DNA of 18,859 bases, from NCBI GenBank assembly GCA_002737105.1, contig NSHO01000012.1, forward strand, positions 1 to 18,859. Reading direction: 5' to 3'. The first letter of the stretch is position 1, and each line of letters begins with the position of its first letter. This document shows, piece by piece, positions 14,441 through 18,859 of this stretch. Under the pieces are notes generated by a model that saw only the letters and a program-made list of their open reading frames with translations, made no database searches and was not told the DNA's origin. Source of the stretch: Flavobacteriales bacterium. Its GTDB lineage: Bacteria; Bacteroidota; Bacteroidia; Flavobacteriales; Flavobacteriaceae. Made by a program: the position numbers and the translations under genes.

Positions 14441-15484
14441 ATGATTGAGCATGAAATATACATGAAACGTTGTTTGCAATTGGCTAAAAATGGTTTAGGA
14501 ACCACATATCCTAATCCGTTAGTAGGAAGTGTGATTGTACATAATGGAAAAATAATTGGCGAAGGTTGGCATAAAAAAGCGGGCGAACCACATGCTGAAG
14601 TACATGCTATAAACTCAGTAAAAAACAAAGAATTACTCCCCAAAAGCACCATTTACGTTAATTTAGAACCTTGTAGTCATTTTGGAAAAACACCACCGTG
14701 TGCTAATTTGATTATTGCACATAAAATTCCAAAAGTAGTAATTGGTTGTATCGATAGTTATTCAGAAGTGGCCGGAAAAGGTGTTGAAAAATTAAAAGAA
14801 GCAGGGTGCGAAGTGATACTAAATGTTTTAGAGGAAGCTTGTTTGAGAATGAATAAGCGATTTTTTACATTTCACAATAAAAAACGACCATATATTATAC
14901 TAAAATGGGCAGAAACAGCAGATGGATTTATTGCGCCTTTTTTACCCAATTCAAAAACCTCTTTTGCTATATCAAATACCTATTCTAGACAATTGGTGCA
15001 CAAATATCGAACGGAAGAACAAGCTGTTTTAGTTGGTACTACAACGGTTTTAAATGATAATCCAAGTTTAGATGCTAGAGATTGGTTTGGGCAGCAACCT
15101 ACTCGGATTATTATTGATAAATCTAATAAAGTTCCAGAAGGATTTAATGTAAAAAACAAAAAAAATCCTACAATTATTTTTACAGAAGAAGAAAATTGTG
15201 TACATTCGATAAATGTGACTTACAAATGCACACAGTTTGATACTCATTTGATTTCTAATATCTTAACTCATTTATTTGAAAAAAACATTCAATCTGTTAT
15301 TGTCGAAGGCGGCACATTTACCTTGCAACAATTTATAAATAACCATTTATGGGATGAAGCGAGGGTTTTTATAGCTGAGACTAAAATTTTTGAAGGTGTA
15401 ATACGTCCTCACTTTAATTTTATTCCTGAAAAAACTATAAAAATTAAAAATAACCAACTAAAAACATACATAAATTATGATTGA
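14441..15484 (+). CDS. ribD: Bifunctional diaminohydroxyphosphoribosylaminopyrimidine deaminase / 5-amino-6-(5-phosphoribosylamino)uracil reductase
   Basis: 347 residues; carries out the second and third steps of riboflavin synthesis from GTP. The N-terminal deaminase domain (about 1-145) has TTYPNPLVGSVIV and the zinc site H51-A-E53 plus C78 and C87 (LEPCSHFGKTPPC). The C-terminal NADPH-dependent reductase domain (about 148-345) has RPYIILKWAETADGFIA, the VLVGTTTVLNDNPSLDAR segment and VIVEGGTFTLQQF. The first ATG is supported by alignment with other RibD N-termini, which have five to seven residues before the conserved Tyr-Met. There is no FMN riboswitch; the promoter abuts the start codon. 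It is the first gene of an operon, and its stop overlaps the next start by eight bases. Confidence 0.96.
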   Translation: MIEHEIYMKRCLQLAKNGLGTTYPNPLVGSVIVHNGKIIGEGWHKKAGEPHAEVHAINSVKNKELLPKSTIYVNLEPCSHFGKTPPCANLIIAHKIPKVVIGCIDSYSEVAGKGVEKLKEAGCEVILNVLEEACLRMNKRFFTFHNKKRPYIILKWAETADGFIAPFLPNSKTSFAISNTYSRQLVHKYRTEEQAVLVGTTTVLNDNPSLDARDWFGQQPTRIIIDKSNKVPEGFNVKNKKNPTIIFTEEENCVHSINVTYKCTQFDTHLISNILTHLFEKNIQSVIVEGGTFTLQQFINNHLWDEARVFIAETKIFEGVIRPHFNFIPEKTIKIKNNQLKTYINYD

Positions 15485-16079
15485 GGCAATTATTTTTGAT
15501 TTAGGAGATGTATTTTTAAACTTGAACCATCAAGCGAGTGTTGATGCATTTAAAAAATTAGGATTAAAAGTTTGGAGTGATGATTTAAAAGCCGCTGCTA
15601 TTTTATTTGAAACAGGTAAAATAGATGAAATGCAGTTTATGGAAACCATTCAGAAGCATATACCAAATGTCGATCTTTTAGAAATTAGAGAAGCTTGGAA
15701 TGCTATTATTGGCGATTTTCCATTAGAACGATTGGAATTTTTAGAAAAATTAAGAAATAAGTACAATATATTTTTATTAAGTAACACGAATCCGACACAT
15801 ATTGATAAATTTGAACATCGAGTAGGATTAACTTTTGCAAGAGAATTTTACGCTCATTTTAATAAAATTTATTTTTCTTACGAAATCAAAGTGAGAAAAC
15901 CAGATGAGGCCTTTTTCAACTTAATTTTGAAGCAGAATAATTTAAATCCAAAAAAGACGCTTTTTGTAGACGATACCATTGAACATATTGAAGCAGCTGA
16001 AGCATTAGGAATAAATACATGGCAAATACGTGTAGGGCAAGATGATGTAACCCATTTATTCGATAAAAAAATATTATAA
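15477..16079 (+). CDS. HAD family hydrolase (subfamily IA phosphatase)
   Basis: 200 residues, a small phosphatase of the HAD superfamily. Motif I is IIFDLGDVFLNLN with nucleophile D8; the usual second Asp of DxD is Gly10, as in the YihX-type FDLGNV group. Motif II is S102 in FLLSNTN, motif III is K141 in VRKPDEAFF, and motif IV is D165-D166 in TLFVDDTIEHIEAAEALG. A helical cap lies between residues about 15 and 90. Its ATG overlaps the end of ribD (ATGATTGA), a sign of translational coupling. Because it follows ribD, a role in dephosphorylating the riboflavin intermediate 5-amino-6-ribitylamino-uracil phosphate is tempting, but that is inference; the substrate range of such HADs is broad. Confidence 0.92.
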   Translation: MIEAIIFDLGDVFLNLNHQASVDAFKKLGLKVWSDDLKAAAILFETGKIDEMQFMETIQKHIPNVDLLEIREAWNAIIGDFPLERLEFLEKLRNKYNIFLLSNTNPTHIDKFEHRVGLTFAREFYAHFNKIYFSYEIKVRKPDEAFFNLILKQNNLNPKKTLFVDDTIEHIEAAEALGINTWQIRVGQDDVTHLFDKKIL

Positions 16080-16081
16080 AA

Positions 16082-16699
16082 TTGCAAGAACTCCAAATTA
16101 AAGACACATATAAAACCATTGAAAATTCGGTTGAAAATATTTTATTTAAAGAACAAAACAGTAAGTTTTTTGGTTTTGCTTTCCCATTAACTTCAGAAAT
16201 TGAAGTAAAAACTTATTTAGAAAATTTAAAAACCGAACATTTTTCGGCACGTCATTGGTGCTATGCTTACCAAATTGGCACTGAAACTCTTAAATTTAGA
16301 GCCAATGATGATGGTGAACCAAGTAATTCAGCAGGAATGCCTATTTACGGACAAATTCAATCCTTTGAAATTACAAATGTTTTAGTGGTGGTAGTTCGTT
16401 ATTTTGGAGGAGTCAAATTAGGCGTTGGAGGGTTAATTTCTGCTTATAAAACTACAGCTAAACTTACTTTAGATGAAGCAAACATTGTGGAAAAAACCAT
16501 TGACAAACAGTTCAAAATTACTTTCGATTATAAAAACATGAACAAAGTAATGCGAATTATTAAGGAAAAGAACATTCAGATTGTTAATCAGAAAATGGAA
16601 ATGTATTGCGAAATTCAGATTGCTGCAAGGAAAAAAAATGCCAAAGAAATAGTTGCCATTTTTACTGCTTTATTTGAAATTGAAATAGAAGAAATCTAA
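16082..16699 (+). CDS. YigZ/IMPACT (UPF0029) family protein with TTG start
   Basis: 205 residues. The N-terminal IMPACT domain has SKFFGFAFPL, ARHWCYAYQIG, the RANDDGEPSNSAGMPI core (about 73-88) and the signature RYFGGVKLGVGGLISAY (106-122). The C-terminal ferredoxin-like DUF1949 domain spans about 140-205. The bacterial members' role is unclear; eukaryotic IMPACT modulates GCN1/GCN2 translation control. The only plausible start is TTG at 16082, two bases after the HAD stop: no in-frame ATG exists upstream before the stop at 16064, and the next internal Met is too far in. It completes the ribD operon. Confidence 0.93.
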   Translation: MQELQIKDTYKTIENSVENILFKEQNSKFFGFAFPLTSEIEVKTYLENLKTEHFSARHWCYAYQIGTETLKFRANDDGEPSNSAGMPIYGQIQSFEITNVLVVVVRYFGGVKLGVGGLISAYKTTAKLTLDEANIVEKTIDKQFKITFDYKNMNKVMRIIKEKNIQIVNQKMEMYCEIQIAARKKNAKEIVAIFTALFEIEIEEI

Positions 16700-16729
16700 T
16701 AATAAAGTAACTAGTTTAAAATATAAAGT

Positions 16730-17485
16730 TTATTTTTTACAGATACAATAACAAGATAATCCATAAATATTAATTCCGAATTTTTGTGCTAATTTAGTAA
16801 AAGCAAAATCGAGTTCTAACAGAGCTACAATCAACTTAGATTTAAAAGCATTACCAGACCAATTATCAATTGATGCCTTTTTATTTTTATTAAAGATACT
16901 TTCTATCCACCTAACCCATAATAATGATGAGAAATAATAACCATTATCTTTAATTTGAAATTGATATTGATGTAAAACTTTTTTCAATTCTTGTAAATTA
17001 TATCTTCTGAAATGCCCTAATAATAAATCATGTTTTGAGAAAACAGACTGAAAAGCAGGTACTGCAAATAAAAAATAATTATTATTTGCTGTAAAATGTT
17101 TCAAAATATCAGACTCTGATTCTAAATGTTCTAAAACATCCATACATAAAAACAAAGTAGTATCATCTGTTGAAAAATCATTTAAATAATCCGCTACATT
17201 TTGTACATAATGAATTTTATTTTCACCATAATTTTTCTTTAATTGCGGAATGATTTCTGGTGAATACGCTGTATCTATTGTAAAATATTCATCTGCCAAA
17301 TTTTGATTGTAAATTTCATTTATAACATAAGCATCTCCTCCACCAATATCTACAATTCGTTTGATAGGGAACTTAATTTCCGAAGTAGCTAAAAGATTTA
17401 AAAGTACTTTTTTTCTAGAAATTTCCCACGGATGTCTTTTATAATTTTCCTTATCAAATAAGCGTTCAAATTCAGATAAATCCAT
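16730..17485 (-). CDS. Class I SAM-dependent methyltransferase
   Basis: 251 residues with a Rossmann-type methyltransferase core. Motif I is RIVDIGGGDAYVI (43-55, SAM glycine loop), the acidic strand-2 end is FTIDTA, and the post-I/motif III region is LFLCMDVLEHLES (111-123), followed by NNYFLFAVPAF. The C-terminal half (SKHDLLLGHFRRYN, then YYFSSLLWVRWIES) resembles methyltransferases found in cell-surface glycan or lipid loci, but the acceptor is not predictable. It starts at TAATG, where the stop codon of the upstream thioesterase gene overlaps the ATG by one base, so the two are translationally coupled. It is convergent with the YigZ gene, with a 30-base AT-rich gap and no clear terminator. 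Confidence 0.9.
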   Translation of the reverse strand: MDLSEFERLFDKENYKRHPWEISRKKVLLNLLATSEIKFPIKRIVDIGGGDAYVINEIYNQNLADEYFTIDTAYSPEIIPQLKKNYGENKIHYVQNVADYLNDFSTDDTTLFLCMDVLEHLESESDILKHFTANNNYFLFAVPAFQSVFSKHDLLLGHFRRYNLQELKKVLHQYQFQIKDNGYYFSSLLWVRWIESIFNKNKKASIDNWSGNAFKSKLIVALLELDFAFTKLAQKFGINIYGLSCYCICKK

Positions 17486-17889
17486 TATATTATTTCATTT
17501 ATTTTATCAGAAACGTATTTTGGTGGCACAATTGGCCTACCTGTTTTCATATCTACAAAAACAAGCATCGAATAGCCGGTTGTTAACAATTGATTTTGTT
17601 CGTTATAAATTTCATAGTCAAATTCTATTTTTACAGAATTTTGACTTTTTAGTATTGTTTTTATACGCAATACATCGTCATAACGTGCTGGTTTTTTATA
17701 ATTCATTTCTAAAGAAACAACAGGTAGCATTACGCCGTTTTCTTCCATCCATTTATAGGAAACACCTAAGTTTCTTAACCACTCTACTCTACCCATTTCA
17801 AAATATTGCGCGTAATTCCCATGATATACAACACCCATCTGATCAGTTTCTGCGTACCTAACTCGTACTGTAAATTCGTATTCTTTCAT
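17485..17889 (-). CDS. Acyl-CoA thioesterase, YbgC/FadM-type hotdog fold
   Basis: 134 residues, the standard length for single hotdog 4HBT thioesterases, which hydrolyse acyl-CoA to free acid and CoA. The N-terminal signature VRYAETDQMGVVYHGNYAQYFE (10-31) contains the conserved D16, and H23 before the central helix, followed by MGRVEWLRNLG. The strand SLEMNYKKPARYDDVLRI and the C-terminal GRPIVPP are family features. In Proteobacteria YbgC belongs to the tol-pal locus; here it sits in an operon with a methyltransferase and next to dnaA, as I recall for other flavobacteria. Chain-length preference is not readable from sequence. Confidence 0.94.
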   Translation of the reverse strand: MKEYEFTVRVRYAETDQMGVVYHGNYAQYFEMGRVEWLRNLGVSYKWMEENGVMLPVVSLEMNYKKPARYDDVLRIKTILKSQNSVKIEFDYEIYNEQNQLLTTGYSMLVFVDMKTGRPIVPPKYVSDKINEII

Positions 17890-18107
17890 TATTATTTTAT
17901 ATATTTATGACTTAAAAATTAAATGTAATTAATTTATTAAATAAAAATCAAAACTACATACAACAATATTTTTTAATTTACAATAGCATTTCATTTTTTT
18001 TTAAATAAATTTGTTCACATATTTGCTCTCCCAATAAAATCTACATAAAAAAAGTTAATAATTTCTTTTTCTCAAAATTAGATTAAAAAATTTTAAAATT
18101 ACAGCAC
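17890..18107. promoter_or_regulatory. AT-rich divergent region upstream of dnaA
   Basis: 218 bases, very AT-rich, between the thioesterase gene (minus) and dnaA (plus). It contains a dnaA promoter candidate (18006-18013). TTGTTCACA (18011-18019) matches the DnaA box TTATCCACA in seven of nine positions, and I see no other convincing box. A role as oriC cannot be concluded; the location next to dnaA is the main reason to consider it. Confidence 0.35.
18006..18013 (+). promoter_or_regulatory. Candidate dnaA promoter -7 element
   Basis: TAAATTTG (TAnnTTTG) lies 94 bases before the dnaA ATG, giving a leader of about 90 bases. No -33 TTTG is seen at the standard spacing. The weak DnaA-box-like TTGTTCACA overlaps its end, which would allow autoregulation. 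Confidence 0.45.
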
Positions 18108-18859
18108 ATGATGACTAATGCAGCAAAATCTGTTTGGAATAATTGCTTGTCCTTTATTAAGGACAACATTCAGGAACAAGCCTATAAAACTTGGTTTGAA
18201 CCTATTGTGGCAATTAGTTTATCAGAAGACAATGCTTTGCATATACAAGTTCCTAGTAAATTCTTTTACGAATGGCTTGAAGAACATTATGTAATTATTT
18301 TAAAAACTGCTTTAACTAAAGAACTTGGAAACCAAGCAAAGCTAGTGTATAAAATTAAAATGGAAAACACTTCTGGCAATAAACTTCCATTTACTGAACA
18401 AATTCCTAGCACCTATCGTAGTTCTGTAAAAACGCAAGAAATTGATGTGCCTATTGCGAATAAAAATCCGGAATTAAAAAATCCGTTTATTATTCCAGGA
18501 ATCAGAAATGTAAAAATAGAATCTCAATTAAATGCCAATTATAGTTTTGATAATTTTTTAGAAGGTGATTCTAACCGATTATCAAGAAGTGCAGGTATGG
18601 CAGTCGCTAATAAGCCAGGTGGTACTTCATTTAATCCATTATTAATTTTTGGCGGTGTTGGTTTAGGTAAAACGCATTTAGCACATGCTATCGGTGTTGA
18701 AATTAAAGATAAATATCCAGAAAAAACAGTTTTATATATTTCTGCTGAAATTTTTACGCAACAATATATCGAATCTGTAAAGAAAAATACTAGAAATGAT
18801 TTCATTCACTTCTACCAACTTATTGATGTTTTAATTATTGATGATGTTCAATTTTTATC
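18108..18859 (+). CDS. dnaA: Chromosomal replication initiator protein DnaA (5' part, runs off the window)
   Basis: About 250 residues are visible before the window ends; the full protein is usually about 475. DnaA binds origin DnaA boxes, unwinds oriC and loads the replicative helicase. Domain I starts MMTNAAKSVWNNCLSFI, with QAYKTWFEPI (about 24-33) and VPSKFFYEWLEEHY. A linker (about 90-140) leads to NYSFDNFLEGDSNRLSRSAG, Walker A GGVGLGKTHLAHA, then YISAEIFTQQY and Walker B LIIDDVQF just before the edge. The start is ATGATG: either the first ATG (18108) or the second (18111, giving MTNAAKSVW, closer to related proteins). The frame is intact to the end of the window. Confidence 0.97.
   Translation, partial: MMTNAAKSVWNNCLSFIKDNIQEQAYKTWFEPIVAISLSEDNALHIQVPSKFFYEWLEEHYVIILKTALTKELGNQAKLVYKIKMENTSGNKLPFTEQIPSTYRSSVKTQEIDVPIANKNPELKNPFIIPGIRNVKIESQLNANYSFDNFLEGDSNRLSRSAGMAVANKPGGTSFNPLLIFGGVGLGKTHLAHAIGVEIKDKYPEKTVLYISAEIFTQQYIESVKKNTRNDFIHFYQLIDVLIIDDVQFL

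Noticed and set aside
17890..18107. Chromosomal origin of replication
   Set aside because: Only one weak DnaA-box-like sequence is visible and no clustered boxes, so I list the region as regulatory and do not call oriC.
18539..18805. Open frame of 88 codons on the minus strand inside dnaA
   Set aside because: It is antisense to the conserved AAA+ domain of dnaA and has no recognisable protein features.

Overview
The window looks like a chromosomal segment from a low-GC Bacteroidota, most likely a Flavobacterium or close relative in the Flavobacteriaceae. Three things point there. Two secreted proteins end in type IX secretion (T9SS) type A sorting domains. Many genes are preceded by the Bacteroidota -7 promoter element TAnnTTTG rather than by Shine-Dalgarno sequences. 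The protein sequences (SelO, HisS, PrmC, RibD, DnaA) are of flavobacterial type, in AT-rich DNA with short dispersed intergenic repeats.

Layout. 1-329: gene-poor stretch with an imperfect attC-like inverted repeat and the start-less 3' end of a minus-strand gene. 330-3249: two plus-strand secreted-protein genes, a YHYH-domain protein with an SHD1-like N-terminus and a protein with two DUF1566/Lcl domains. A second cassette-like non-coding block follows (3250-3436), so this pair is the only accessory-looking part. 3437-5066: a rhomboid protease gene and a divergent LpxL/HtrB-like acyltransferase gene. 5124-8258: a cysteine-desulfurase-like class V aminotransferase gene divergent from selO. 8332-11482: three minus-strand genes (a small conserved acidic protein, a MATE exporter, hisS). 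11664-12905: a MacB/FtsX-type ABC permease gene, convergent with prmC and sharing a long hairpin with it. 12965-14403: prmC and a GNAT acetyltransferase gene on the minus strand. 14441-16699: a tight plus-strand operon of ribD, a HAD hydrolase gene and a YigZ/IMPACT gene. 16730-17889: a minus-strand operon of an acyl-CoA thioesterase and a SAM methyltransferase. 18108 to the end: the 5' two thirds or so of dnaA.

Most of the content is housekeeping: translation (hisS, prmC), riboflavin synthesis (ribD), envelope lipid acylation, replication initiation and redox or PLP enzymes. I do not see a new multi-gene defence or mobile system. The observations most worth a second look are the contradictory architecture of the YHYH protein, the cassette-like repeats flanking the two T9SS genes, the divergent GNAT/ribD promoters placed so close to the start codons that both mRNAs should be leaderless or nearly so, and intergenic-type repeats that appear to have been absorbed in frame into prmC. 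Several apparent upstream starts (class V aminotransferase, SelO, MATE, GNAT) run into promoter or repeat DNA, and I have moved those starts downstream.
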